Shown here piece after piece: positions 1 through 9,032 of a stretch of DNA of 64,000 nucleotides. Source of the DNA: Vibrio diazotrophicus. GTDB taxonomy: Bacteria > Pseudomonadota > Gammaproteobacteria > Enterobacterales > Vibrionaceae. A program made the position numbers and the translations under genes. The notes below the pieces were generated by a model, which saw nothing but the letters and a program-made list of their open reading frames with translations, had not been told where the DNA came from and made no database searches. Numbering within the stretch: position 1 is the stretch's first letter; each line of letters opens with the position of its first letter. The stretch covers positions 1,240,001 through 1,304,000 of the forward strand of contig NZ_CP151843.1 in NCBI RefSeq assembly GCF_038452265.1, given 5' to 3'.

Positions 1-522
1 GATGACGGCTTCGATGCGCTAATCAACTTTGACGTGCAGAAGAAAATGGACAAAGGTGCAACCTGCTTTAGCCAGATGGAAAGTGTTTATCAGGCAAACG
101 CGAAAACGCTGCAACAAGAAGCGGATTTCAACGCTGTGAGTTATATGTCTTCACACGATACCGAGCTATTTTTCAGCCGTTTCAAGTCGTTTGAAATGCA
201 ACGTAACGCAGCCAACGCCCTGTTGCTAAACCCGGGAGCTGTTCAGGTTTATTACGGAGATGAAGTCGCAAGAGACTTAGGCCCTTATGCTGATGATTTC
301 CATCAAGGAACCCGCTCAGACATGGTGTGGAAACTCGATGCCGAGCGTGAAACGTTGCTGAAACACTGGCAAACCGTCGGGCAATTTAGGCAGCGTCACC
401 CAGCCATTGGTGCGGGTAAACACCAAGTCATAACACAAGCGTCGTCAAAACAAGATAGCCCTTACGTATTTTCTCGTACCCTAGGAGAAGACAAAGTTAT
501 CGTTGCGTTTGTCGGTAAGTAA
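1..522 (+). CDS. alpha-amylase, MalS-like (3' end only)
   Basis: Partial gene, open from base 1; 173 codons are visible before the stop at 522. It reads as the C-terminal end of a GH13 alpha-amylase: a region-IV motif SSHDTE near residue 52 carries the conserved His-Asp, and YYGDE follows about 30 residues later, as in MalS-type periplasmic or secreted amylases. The enzyme would cut alpha-1,4 glucans to maltodextrins that LamB (11670-13016) could admit. The N-terminus, any signal peptide and the nucleophile and acid/base residues lie outside the window, so export cannot be judged. A hairpin terminator follows at once. Confidence 0.8.
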   Translation, partial: DDGFDALINFDVQKKMDKGATCFSQMESVYQANAKTLQQEADFNAVSYMSSHDTELFFSRFKSFEMQRNAANALLLNPGAVQVYYGDEVARDLGPYADDFHQGTRSDMVWKLDAERETLLKHWQTVGQFRQRHPAIGAGKHQVITQASSKQDSPYVFSRTLGEDKVIVAFVGK

Positions 523-541
523 TTACTCACAATCAAGATAG

Positions 542-579
542 AAAAGGACAAGGGCACATCTGCGCTTGTCCTTTTTTTG
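542..579. terminator. rho-independent terminator after the amylase
   Basis: Stem of 10 bp (543-552 with 565-574), 12-base loop, then a T run on the plus strand. It lies between the amylase stop and the end of the convergent ABC ATPase gene. Confidence 0.8.
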
Positions 580-592
580 GAAGAGATGAAAG

Positions 593-2017
593 CTAAGCAA
601 CACACTCCTGCAAACTTACCGCTTGAGGGGCATAATCGCTAATGTTGATGACTTTATCCGCAATCGCATTAATCAAATCAGGGTCATGGCTGACGATTAG
701 CAAGCTGCAATTTTGCTCACGTGCTAGCTGTACCAATTGCATCGTCACTTCTTTGGCAATAATAGGATCTAAACGCGACGTCGGTTCGTCAGCAAACAAG
801 AATACAGGCTCCATCAGCAAAGCACGTAAAATCGAGAAGCGCTGAAGCTCGCCACCGGATACCTGACTACTGTTACAAGTAAGCACCTGCTCACGCAAAG
901 CGAGTTTTTTCATTAATGGAGCAACGCGACTGGCATCCAACTTGTGCAGTGCAATCAAGTCATCCAACATTTTTCCTAGAGTGAGATGCTGAGAAAGCGA
1001 AGTAAATGGATCTTGATATAACTTAAGCCACTTAGCTTTACCCTGAGTTTTTTGACGAACAATCTCACCCGAAGACACTTTAAGATGCCCTAAAATCGCA
1101 TCACCCAAACTGCTTTTACCACAGCCACTGTCGCCAACAATGCCGACAATCTCACCTTGTTGAACGTCAAACGTCAGCGAATCAAACAACTTTTGTTTGC
1201 CGCGTTGTATTGCCAAGTTTTCTACACTCAAGATTCGCTCTTGAGCAATATCTTTGCTTCGGCTTTGTGACCAATTTTTTGGTGTCGAATGAATCAGCTT
1301 TTTAGTGTATTCCTGCTGCGGATGAGCAAGCACTTGCTGTGTTTGCCCTTGCTCGACGACCTTTCCGTAATGCAGAACCAGTATTTGTCCGCCTAGACGC
1401 TGCGCAACTTCAACATCATGCGTTACCACAATCAGGCCATCGTTTCTGGTCTTATCACGCAGCATGTCGACAACATCATCACGTCGACTGACATCCAAAC
1501 CCTTGGTTGGCTCGTCTACAAGAATGATGGAAGCGTTGGCGGCAGTTGACACACAAATCGCCATACGTTGAGCCATACCTCCTGAGAGTTGCCCTACACG
1601 CTTTTGATAAGCCTGCGCTAAACCATAACGCTCCAGCTCTTGCTGTGCCATGAGACGTGCTTGTGGCGCAGAATGCCCTAAGACAAATCTCGACACTTCA
1701 GCCACTTGCTCACCCGATTTCATCAAAGGATCAAGCGTCGACATTGGCTCTTGTGACAGCATTGCCATTTGTTTACCCCAGAGAGTACGGCGCTGTGCCA
1801 TATTCATCACCTCTCCGTGAACAGCAATCTCACCCGTGCACAATAATGCAGAATCAATACTCGCCATGATCCACTTAAGCAACAAGCTTTTACCTGACCC
1901 TGTTTGACCAAGGATCACCAACGGTTCACCTTTATTCACCGCTAACGACACATTTTCCAACAGAGTGCGCTCACCCATTGAGATATGCAGATTCGAAATT
2001 CTCAGCAATTCACTCAT
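593..2017 (-). CDS. ABC importer ATPase with two nucleotide-binding domains (Dpp/Opp/Nik type)
   Basis: 474 residues. Two complete ATPase domains are fused: Walker A GQTGSGKS at 37-44 with signature LSGGMAQRM and Walker B ILVDEP, then a second Walker A GDSGCGKS with signature VSGGELQRF and FADEPT. Other importers of this family often use two separate proteins (DppD/DppF, NikD/NikE). The start was set at ATG 2017 because GGAG lies just upstream and the ATG overlaps the stop of the upstream permease (ATGA). A longer frame to 2092 exists but has no ribosome site and would overlap the permease further. It powers the importer encoded by the three genes upstream. Confidence 0.9.
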   Translation of the reverse strand: MSELLRISNLHISMGERTLLENVSLAVNKGEPLVILGQTGSGKSLLLKWIMASIDSALLCTGEIAVHGEVMNMAQRRTLWGKQMAMLSQEPMSTLDPLMKSGEQVAEVSRFVLGHSAPQARLMAQQELERYGLAQAYQKRVGQLSGGMAQRMAICVSTAANASIILVDEPTKGLDVSRRDDVVDMLRDKTRNDGLIVVTHDVEVAQRLGGQILVLHYGKVVEQGQTQQVLAHPQQEYTKKLIHSTPKNWSQSRSKDIAQERILSVENLAIQRGKQKLFDSLTFDVQQGEIVGIVGDSGCGKSSLGDAILGHLKVSSGEIVRQKTQGKAKWLKLYQDPFTSLSQHLTLGKMLDDLIALHKLDASRVAPLMKKLALREQVLTCNSSQVSGGELQRFSILRALLMEPVFLFADEPTSRLDPIIAKEVTMQLVQLAREQNCSLLIVSHDPDLINAIADKVINISDYAPQAVSLQECVA

Positions 2018-2820
2018 CGTTTCTCTCCTGCAATCAAATGGAATGCCAATACAATTAACGCCAGCATTGTTAGAGGTTGAAGCAGTAACCACGGCGCATC
2101 ACCGTAATATGGGAAAAGCTCTACAATCATTTGTCCGAGTTCACTGGTTGGCGGCTGAATGCCCACATAAACAAAGCCAAGAGAAGCCATATAAAGTACA
2201 GCGTTAGCGGCACCGAATGCGGTCATAGTCAACACCGGTGAACGTAGTGTCGGCCATAAATGGTGGCGAAAAATATAAACACGGCCAAAGCCCAACAGCA
2301 GAGCGTTTTGAATTTCAGGGCTGTTTGCAAGGGACTGAGTTAGCGAGCGACTTACACGGAAATACTCTACCCACTGTACCAGCGCAATCGCGATATAAAT
2401 GGCGGTAAAAGAGCCGGGTACCAACGCTGCAAACAACAACACGAAAACCAAACCCGGCATAGCAAGAAGTATGTTGACGATAATATTGAGCCCATTGTCG
2501 AGCCAACGGCCGTACCAACCTGCAATCACACCCAATATGCAGCCAATGGTACTCGCACTTAACACGCAGATGATTGCCAGACTCAAGGAAAGACGCAGAG
2601 CTTCACTTAAACGGGCAAACATATTGCGACCATAGTGATCGGAACCTAACCAGTATTCGGCACCGGGCGGCATCAAAACCGCGGACAGGTTTTGCTCTGC
2701 CGGATCGACGTTCATAACCCAGCCAATCATCGACATCGAGATCAACACACACAGCAGCAACACACCGAAAAGGCGCGATCTGTTGCTATAGAGTTTTTTG
2801 TTATCGAAGGCTGCTAGCAT
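2014..2820 (-). CDS. ABC importer permease (DppC/NikC type)
   Basis: 268 residues, inner-membrane permease of the binding-protein-dependent transport family. It has an N-terminal membrane segment, a short periplasmic part with the family motif LGSDHYGRN near residue 60, then about five more membrane segments. An EAA-like loop (residues about 175-195) would contact the ATPase. It starts 2 bases after the stop of the DppB-type permease and its own stop overlaps the ATPase start, so the genes are surely co-transcribed. It pairs with the 2822-3766 product. Confidence 0.88.
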   Translation of the reverse strand: MLAAFDNKKLYSNRSRLFGVLLLCVLISMSMIGWVMNVDPAEQNLSAVLMPPGAEYWLGSDHYGRNMFARLSEALRLSLSLAIICVLSASTIGCILGVIAGWYGRWLDNGLNIIVNILLAMPGLVFVLLFAALVPGSFTAIYIAIALVQWVEYFRVSRSLTQSLANSPEIQNALLLGFGRVYIFRHHLWPTLRSPVLTMTAFGAANAVLYMASLGFVYVGIQPPTSELGQMIVELFPYYGDAPWLLLQPLTMLALIVLAFHLIAGEKR

Positions 2821-2821
2821 G

Positions 2822-3766
2822 TTATTGCTCCTCCTTAATTCGCGGGTCTATCCAGTAGCACAGAAGGTCAACAACCGTATTCAACATTACGAACATCACA
2901 CCTAAACAGAGCGCCGTGCCCTGAATAACAGGAATATCGCGGGCAAAAATCGCATGAGCCAAACCATGCCCTACGCCCGGCCATGAGAACAAAGATTCAA
3001 TCATTACTATCCCTTCAATCACGGTAATAAACTGGATACCGATAAACGCAACAACAGGCAGCAAAATATTGCGAACTCCGTGACGCTGAAACGTTCGTAA
3101 AGGTGATAGCCCTTTCATCATTGAAAACTGATAAAAAGGCGCACGTAAAACCTGACGAGTTGAGCTCGCGACAATCCGGTTTGAAGTTGCAGCCAACGCT
3201 ATCGCCAGAGTCAGGGTAGGCAGAATCAAATGCTGAGGTGTGTCAAAACCAGCAACGGGTAACCATTGCCAATAAAGCGCAAACATCAGAATGAAAATTA
3301 AACCAATTACAAACACAGGAAGCGCACGAACTGCGATTGAAAAAACAACAGCGACAGGCTCAAACCATTTCTGCCATTTCACACTCGCGAGACCAAGCGG
3401 GAATGCAATCAAAACGGACAAAGCAAGTCCAGCAACTGAAAGCATTAAGGAATGGCCTAACTGATGGCTGACAATATCACTGACTGGCTGACCACTGACC
3501 AAAGAGTTGCCCAAGTTAAACTGCGCAAGATCGATTAACCAAGAGAAAAAAGACGAGATCCCCGATTGGTTCAAATTCAACTCTTGGCGAATATATTCTG
3601 CCGCTTCCGCGCTAACGTTATCCTGACCGTAGCGGCTAGAGGCAATACGGAAAGCCATATCCCCCGGAAGTGAACGCATCAGAACAAACGTCAATGCGCC
3701 AACACCAAATACCACAGCCAAAAGCTGCAAAATGCGGTTATAAATTAACTGCCCCACGAGAATCAA
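2822..3766 (-). CDS. ABC importer permease (DppB/NikB type)
   Basis: 314 residues, six predicted membrane segments, with the usual DppB N-terminus (membrane helix then LMRSLPGD near residue 30) and the C-terminal motif ESLFSWPGVGHG. Its start overlaps the end of the binding-protein gene by 4 bases (3763-3766), showing one operon of binding protein - permease - permease - ATPase. Confidence 0.88.
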   Translation of the reverse strand: MILVGQLIYNRILQLLAVVFGVGALTFVLMRSLPGDMAFRIASSRYGQDNVSAEAAEYIRQELNLNQSGISSFFSWLIDLAQFNLGNSLVSGQPVSDIVSHQLGHSLMLSVAGLALSVLIAFPLGLASVKWQKWFEPVAVVFSIAVRALPVFVIGLIFILMFALYWQWLPVAGFDTPQHLILPTLTLAIALAATSNRIVASSTRQVLRAPFYQFSMMKGLSPLRTFQRHGVRNILLPVVAFIGIQFITVIEGIVMIESLFSWPGVGHGLAHAIFARDIPVIQGTALCLGVMFVMLNTVVDLLCYWIDPRIKEEQ

Positions 3767-5286
3767 AACTCCAAGTCGCTAAGATAAAAATTACGGCCAA
3801 ATGGATCAAAGTGGAAACCTTTGAGACGTTTGTTCACAGAGACTTCTTCTGTGTAAGCGGAAACAGGAATCACTGGCAGTTCAGTAGCAAGAATGGTTGC
3901 CGCTCTCTGCGCTTTTTCACGATACTTGTCTGCATCTAACGTGTAGTTAAGCTGTTTAATTAATTGGTTAAACTCTTGGTTTGACCAATTCATTGCCCCC
4001 CAATCCCCACCTTCCGCAGAGAAGTCATTACTTAATACCACCAGAGGGTCTGCAATCACGCCATAGTTGCGCGCAATCAATGCCACTTCTAAAGAACCAT
4101 CCTGATGACCGGCTGGAATTGAACTTGAACTTGTAATACTTACATTCAGTTTTACACCCAACTTTTTCCACTGTGCTTGAAGCGCTGTGGCTACATTCGT
4201 CAGCTCTGGACGGTCAGCGTAGGTAATCAATGACAACTCAAACACTTTACCGTCTCGCTCCAACAAGCCTTGGCTGTTTTCAGTCCAACCGAGTTCTTTA
4301 AGCATCGCTTTAGCTTTCTGAATATCAGATTCTGGGTTTGCAAAAGACTCTAAATACCAGTCACTCATTGAGCGAGGCAACAGCTGCGCGGTTCCTGAAT
4401 CTGGAGTGCCTAGCACAGCGCTAGCAATGCCTTTGCGATCAATGGCAAGGCTCAACGCCTGACGCGCTTTAACGGAATTTAGGAACGAATGAGCATTGTT
4501 CAGTTTTAAAATAAGAGTACGCGGTAAAGAGTAAGACAGAACATCGGTTTGCGGATTCATTTTTAAACGCATAATGCTGGCTGGCGGAAGCTGAAGAGCA
4601 ATGTCAGCCTGACCACTTATGGCTTGTAATACGCGACTTTCACCGCGATGACCAGTCAGATAAGTGGCGTATTCAATACTCGCTTTCTTACCCCAATAAC
4701 CATCAAATTTCTTAACAGTAATTTTGTGCGGCGGCGTAACCTCAAAAAGCGTGTATGGGCCTGTGCCAATCAAGTTCACCACTTTGCCATCTTCAGCATA
4801 AGAGGCTCGGCTTAAAATCACATTGGAATAGTTGGCAAGCACCGCAGGTAGGCTTTTGTATGCTTCAGATAGTTCGATAACAACCTTGTTTTCACCTTGC
4901 GCTACAATGTTTTTCACAGGCACTTTGCCTAGCGAGCCATATTTTCCCAGCGCAATGTTTAAACTGTTCACCACTGTATCCGCGTTCATCAGTGAATCAT
5001 CGTGGAATCCAACGCCGTCACGCAGTGTGATTGTCCATTCAGTTAGCTCGCTGTTTGGCGTCGCTTCTAACGCCAGACCTGGGAGCAAATTCCCCAAATT
5101 GTCCACATCAAAAAGCGTCTCAATGACCTGCATCCTAGTAAAAATATACCCACTTGATGATGGGTCAACGTTAGCAAATTCAAACGCAGCACTGATGGTA
5201 ACTGTGTTTGATTTAGAAGGAGGAGTGTCCGCATTTGCTTGAAAAACAAACATTAATGCCAACAGTGCTGTTGTAAAAATTCTCAT
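3763..5286 (-). CDS. ABC importer substrate-binding protein, SBP family 5
   Basis: 507 residues with a Sec signal peptide (hydrophobic 5-16, likely cleavage after ANA at about 19) and no lipobox, so a soluble periplasmic protein. The rest follows the SBP_bac_5 fold (DppA, OppA, NikA): LETLF-like segment 'VIETLFDVD', 'GTGPYTLFE', and 'ALSLAIDRKGI'. It is the first gene of the operon. Family members bind peptides, nickel, haem or metallophores. The Fur box upstream (5354-5368) points to an iron or other metal-linked ligand rather than bulk peptide; the ligand cannot be read from the sequence. Confidence 0.85.
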   Translation of the reverse strand: MRIFTTALLALMFVFQANADTPPSKSNTVTISAAFEFANVDPSSSGYIFTRMQVIETLFDVDNLGNLLPGLALEATPNSELTEWTITLRDGVGFHDDSLMNADTVVNSLNIALGKYGSLGKVPVKNIVAQGENKVVIELSEAYKSLPAVLANYSNVILSRASYAEDGKVVNLIGTGPYTLFEVTPPHKITVKKFDGYWGKKASIEYATYLTGHRGESRVLQAISGQADIALQLPPASIMRLKMNPQTDVLSYSLPRTLILKLNNAHSFLNSVKARQALSLAIDRKGIASAVLGTPDSGTAQLLPRSMSDWYLESFANPESDIQKAKAMLKELGWTENSQGLLERDGKVFELSLITYADRPELTNVATALQAQWKKLGVKLNVSITSSSSIPAGHQDGSLEVALIARNYGVIADPLVVLSNDFSAEGGDWGAMNWSNQEFNQLIKQLNYTLDADKYREKAQRAATILATELPVIPVSAYTEEVSVNKRLKGFHFDPFGRNFYLSDLEF

Positions 5287-5318
5287 AATTATAACTCTAC
5301 TGACTCAAAAGTGTTTTG

Positions 5319-5347
5319 TTATAACATAACATTAATTTGAGTTTCAA
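5319..5347 (-). promoter_or_regulatory. candidate sigma-70 promoter of the ABC importer operon
   Basis: On the minus strand TTGAAA (5342-5347) and TTATAA (5319-5324) are separated by 17 bases, 33 bases upstream of the start codon. Confidence 0.5.
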
Positions 5348-5353
5348 TTTTAA

Positions 5354-5368
5354 TGAGAATAATTTTCA
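5354..5368. promoter_or_regulatory. Fur box
   Basis: TGAGAATAATTTTCA matches the 7-1-7 Fur consensus (TGATAATNATTATCA) at 12 of 14 defined positions. It sits directly upstream of the -35 hexamer of the importer operon. Confidence 0.65.
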
Positions 5369-5400
5369 AAACCAAATAGAAAAACGAACTACAAAACTCG

Positions 5401-5667
5401 TTAATCCGTAACTTCTAGTTCTCTCTCCAACTTCTTGGATAGCTTGTTAAACAAGGTTTCCCTGCGTAGGTCGAGTATTTCCTGAATCAGTTTCTCTTTG
5501 GCTGATAAACCAAAATGCTTGGCGTAGTTTTTAATTTTCTGAATCTCTTCCGGCTCTAAACGGTAGACTTCATTCTTTAAGTAAGCTTCCGCTTCTTTCT
5601 TGATGAAGCCCTGCTGCTGCAGTAGTTCAATAATCAACACATCAAAATCGTGAGTTACTCTTGCCAT
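5401..5667 (-). CDS. small helical protein of unknown function
   Basis: 88 residues from ATG 5667, chosen because AGGA lies 5 bases upstream; the frame stays open to 5736 but upstream starts have no ribosome site. The protein is charged and predicted almost wholly helical, rich in Lys and Glu, with no signal peptide or membrane segment. I do not recognise a family. It is divergent from the Hsp20 gene and the two share a 275-base intergenic region. Confidence 0.6.
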   Translation of the reverse strand: MARVTHDFDVLIIELLQQQGFIKKEAEAYLKNEVYRLEPEEIQKIKNYAKHFGLSAKEKLIQEILDLRRETLFNKLSKKLERELEVTD

Positions 5668-5942
5668 CATTTCCTGCTTAATTAACCACTTAGTTCTCAG
5701 GAATTTACCCATGAGCACTATTTTTAAGACCGGCATAACCTACGCAGTGAACATTAAAAATGGGTTACAGAAAAAAGGCTATTTGATGACAAAATTCCGA
5801 TATGCCATTCCGGTTTGAATTCGTATTTCTTACGCTTGAATTGGGCTTGATTTTGATCAATCAAACTTCAATTTCCCCTTCACTTGACGCCACAAGAACT
5901 ACAATTAGTGAGGTAGCAAAAGATAGAAAATGGGAGGTTATG

Positions 5943-6365
5943 ATGAGCTTAATTCCTCGTGATTCATGGTCTGATTTCTATCGCGTATTTGATCATGCAT
6001 TCCCATCAATTCGCACTCGATTTGATGCGGAGGCTTTTTCACCTCGCGTAGATGTAATTGAAAAAGAAACCGCATTTGAAATCATTGCCGATTTGCCGGG
6101 AGTGGCTAAAGATGATGTGATCATCACCTATAAAAATGGTGCGCTAACAATTGAAGCCTCCACCAGCAAAACCGAAGAAAATACAGATCAGAACAAAGTC
6201 ATCCACAAAGAACGCTATGAAGGAAAAATGGTTCGCAGCTTTTCTTTAAGCGAAAACGTAAATCCAAAAGACATTTACGCAGAATTTGAGGATGGCGTGT
6301 TGGTTGTGGTTGTTCCTAAGCTAGAAACGCAACAAGTGGAAGACCACCGCATCACTATCAGTTAG
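5943..6365 (+). CDS. small heat-shock protein, Hsp20/alpha-crystallin family
   Basis: 140 residues. ATP-independent holdase of the IbpA type in the wider sense. The alpha-crystallin domain covers about residues 35-130: 'PRVDVIEKE', the 'DLPGV..DDV' segment typical of class A bacterial Hsp20, and 'FEDGVLVVVVPK' in the position of the A-x-x-x-n-G-v-L motif. GGGAGG precedes a double ATG (5940, 5943); the second has better spacing. The frame is open upstream to 5802 without support. A terminator follows. Confidence 0.88.
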   Translation: MSLIPRDSWSDFYRVFDHAFPSIRTRFDAEAFSPRVDVIEKETAFEIIADLPGVAKDDVIITYKNGALTIEASTSKTEENTDQNKVIHKERYEGKMVRSFSLSENVNPKDIYAEFEDGVLVVVVPKLETQQVEDHRITIS

Positions 6366-6412
6366 TTGAATCGTGCCAATTGATAGCTCATTGATGTGTA
6401 CAACCAAAATCC

Positions 6413-6440
6413 AAAAGGGGCGAGATGCCTCTTTTCTTCA
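6413..6440 (+). terminator. terminator after the Hsp20 gene
   Basis: 8-bp stem (6414-6421 with 6427-6434, one G-T pair), loop of 5, then a T-rich stretch. Confidence 0.65.
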
Positions 6441-6769
6441 TTTGCTTCTCTACGGGCTGGTTAGCAAAACCAACTCAGAGACGCTGCTCAGCTCAGTTCA
6501 GCATTTACTCCAGCCCGTTTAAAGCCGCATTACCCTACTTTTCAGCGTTTTCTGATAGGACATGAATGCAAATGGCTGCATTCAGCTGAGAAATATTTCG
6601 GCAAAATGGCTCCCTTGTAACGTTATGTCTACCACGTTTGCAACTTCACGAAAGCGACTCTTTTAAGCGCTATTATGGAAGTTGGTATTGATCTGACACT
6701 AGGGACAATTGAACACAGAGAGCCAATCACGCAAAGGTGACATCGAGAAATTTTGAGGTAAGAAAAACA
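6441..6769. other. intergenic region without a recognised feature
   Basis: 329 bases between the Hsp20 terminator and the next gene. I saw no convincing ORF, RNA or operator; it must hold the promoter of the next gene. Confidence 0.5.
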
Positions 6770-7882
6770 ATGAGCACTTTGCATACGGATACTTTAGTGA
6801 CAACCGTTCAGACAGTTGATGGCTCAGAGCCAAACATAGTAGAAAATGAAATCAAACCAAGCGAAGGCGCAAAGCAACCCACTGACGCCACAGCAACCGA
6901 AGAGCTGATAACCATAGAGCCTGTTGCCCCTTCATTGCCTAATGTTTCAACCACAACAGTGATTGAAGCGCCTAACGCAGTTTCAAAAGCGCAAACAACT
7001 GAGAAAAACGCGAAACGAGAGGAAACAGTAACAACAAAAAACATCAAGACCACTTCACCTGAAGCAGAAACCAAGGTAGACGCTAAAGTGGAGAGCACTG
7101 CGCCCAAGGCCAACGCCGTAGAATCGATTGTTGCCGTTTCAGAAAGCGAAAACCGAACAAGTTCGGATACAAAAACTCCGTCTGTTGAGGATGCAGAAGT
7201 ATTGGTTCTAAAAGATTCACACCACCAAAATGCTGTGAGCACTAAACAAGACAACCAAGTTGCTACCACAGTAGAGTCAGCTAATCAGCCCGTGCATTCA
7301 GACACTGGCATGGCTTTTAATACTGATTGGATACTGATCGCGGTTTTCATTTTAACCTCGATTACTGTGCTCATTACCAATCGCAAAGCGATCAAGAAAG
7401 CCACAGCACTGGCCAAAGAATCTTCACGCCCTGTGATGCCGACAATCAATCCAACCATTGACGTTGAGTTTGAAAAAGCAAAAATCGTAGCAGAAAGCAG
7501 ACAGCAATGGATTCAATCGTTAAGAGCTGAAATTGCAGATTTCGTCTCCGCAACTAACGCAATCTGGGACTTACACAAAATCAAAGATGGCTTTGAAGAC
7601 ATTCTTACTGAGATGAAAGATCCGCAGTTTGCAATGAAAGAGCTCTATCAGTGGTCTTGTACCTATAACAAAGCCTTGCAGGACACCGAAAAACTGTATG
7701 CGAAAATTCATTTGCTGATTAATCCAGATGAAGAACATTCTCAAACGCTATCAAGCTTGCTAGACAAGACTATGGTGGCGATTGAAGCGAAGAAATCACC
7801 TTCAAAACTGAATGATGAAATCGTCGCTATCACTCAAGTCATTTTGAAACAGGAGTGGCAACGAGTGAAAACGTTCAGCTGA
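6770..7882 (+). CDS. one-pass membrane protein with Thr/Glu-rich N-terminal tail, unknown function
   Basis: 370 residues from ATG 6770 (TGAGGT upstream; a GTG at 6737 is a poorer start). Residues 1 to about 180 are low-complexity, rich in Thr, Glu, Ala, Val and Ser, with no Cys and few aromatics, so probably disordered. One membrane segment lies near 184-202 (WILIAVFILTSITVLI). Residues from about 225 on are helical and possibly coiled coil. There is no N-terminal signal peptide. I do not recognise the family; topology cannot be fixed from sequence. It stands alone between a terminator pair. Confidence 0.75.
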   Translation: MSTLHTDTLVTTVQTVDGSEPNIVENEIKPSEGAKQPTDATATEELITIEPVAPSLPNVSTTTVIEAPNAVSKAQTTEKNAKREETVTTKNIKTTSPEAETKVDAKVESTAPKANAVESIVAVSESENRTSSDTKTPSVEDAEVLVLKDSHHQNAVSTKQDNQVATTVESANQPVHSDTGMAFNTDWILIAVFILTSITVLITNRKAIKKATALAKESSRPVMPTINPTIDVEFEKAKIVAESRQQWIQSLRAEIADFVSATNAIWDLHKIKDGFEDILTEMKDPQFAMKELYQWSCTYNKALQDTEKLYAKIHLLINPDEEHSQTLSSLLDKTMVAIEAKKSPSKLNDEIVAITQVILKQEWQRVKTFS

Positions 7883-7905
7883 TAACACTGGCAGTATCTA
7901 AAACG

Positions 7906-7933
7906 AACAAAGGAGCGATTTCGCTCCTTTTTC
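7906..7933. terminator. bidirectional terminator
   Basis: 10-bp perfect inverted repeat 7909-7918 / 7921-7930 with T and A tails on both sides, between two convergent genes. Confidence 0.8.
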
Positions 7934-7937
7934 TGTC

Positions 7938-8834
7938 TCAGACTCTATGCCGAATCCTTTCTATCATGGATAACACCTTTTCATCGTCACAGCCTAGTTT
8001 GTGGTAGATACCAACGTTGCCAATCTTGTTTTCATCAATGAAAAGGGTCTTAAACCCTTTCTGCATCATCCACGCTGACAACTTACTGCTGTAGGGCATC
8101 ATGGCATCACTGCTGCGCAATATATCTAGGCTGGCTGAAAATGAGTCCACGTTATAAGTGGAGCGTCCAACATCCGACGATATGTCCATCTGCGATTTCA
8201 TATGATCCGCTAGCACTACGCTGTGCCGTGCATGATCCGGCGTGACACGAATCAGAGGATAGCTCGCATCTACCTCTGATATTGACTGCACGTTACGCGT
8301 AAGCAGTGGATGATCACCTCGTACATAAACGGCTTCGCGATCTTGCAGCAAAGGGACAAACTGCACCCGACACCTTTCATGCAAATGTCGAATTTCATGT
8401 CCGACAAACAGGTCGATTTCCCCTTGCACTAAATGGTGCATGAGAGACAGGTTATTGCCAAACTCAAGTTCAATAGAGGATTTTGGCACTTGCTCTAGGT
8501 GTTGTCTCACTGCATCTCGAACAAACAGTTCCCACCATGTATCACCCGTGCCCGATTTCAACTTACCGGCTTCTCGCTGATGCATGTCATGCAGTCGATG
8601 CAATAACTGATTATGCTGTTCCTGCTGCTGCTGAACATGCTCTTTAAGCATTTTGCCGTATTCCGTCAGATCCATCCCTTTTGAACGGCGGTAAAACAAA
8701 GAAACACCAATATCACTTTCTAGTTTTTGCATAGCAGATGTCAGTGAAGGCTGACTAATATGCAGTTGTTCCGCAGCCTGTTTGATACTGCCTAAATGAG
8801 CCACCATCAGGAAATAACGATAGTTTTTATGCAT
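7938..8834 (-). CDS. LysR-family transcriptional regulator
   Basis: 298 residues. The N-terminal winged helix (residues 1-60, 'GSIKQAAEQLHISQPSLTSAMQKLE') is typical of LysR. A co-inducer domain follows from about residue 90. ATG 8834 was chosen over a TTG two codons upstream. It is divergent from the DexB-type glucosidase gene, with a palindrome suited to a LysR site in the shared region, so it most likely controls that gene in answer to a sugar or derived metabolite. The inducer is not known. Confidence 0.88.
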   Translation of the reverse strand: MHKNYRYFLMVAHLGSIKQAAEQLHISQPSLTSAMQKLESDIGVSLFYRRSKGMDLTEYGKMLKEHVQQQQEQHNQLLHRLHDMHQREAGKLKSGTGDTWWELFVRDAVRQHLEQVPKSSIELEFGNNLSLMHHLVQGEIDLFVGHEIRHLHERCRVQFVPLLQDREAVYVRGDHPLLTRNVQSISEVDASYPLIRVTPDHARHSVVLADHMKSQMDISSDVGRSTYNVDSFSASLDILRSSDAMMPYSSKLSAWMMQKGFKTLFIDENKIGNVGIYHKLGCDDEKVLSMIERIRHRV

Positions 8835-8928
8835 AACCAATCACCAATAATTATTGATATCACACTTTGAGAAATGGATTTTTCACAGCTGAAGACCATT
8901 AAAACCGTAAACCAGTATCAACTCAACA

Positions 8929-8951
8929 TGATATAGCTAAATTCTATATCA
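8929..8951. promoter_or_regulatory. palindrome, candidate LysR-type operator
   Basis: 8-base arms TGATATAG and CTATATCA spaced by 7 bases, in the 198-base gap between the divergent LysR and glucosidase genes. The layout fits a LysR recognition site; binding is inferred. Confidence 0.45.
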
Positions 8952-9032
8952 CAGTAAATCTAATCAATTGTTCTTTTCCCCTCTATCTCACTATATTGCT
9001 TAGAGTCTTGTTGGAATTTGGGAGAAAGTAAT

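Noticed and set aside
5880..5920. Possible sigma-32 promoter before the Hsp20 gene
   Set aside because: A CTTGA-like -35 is present but no C-rich -10 at suitable distance.
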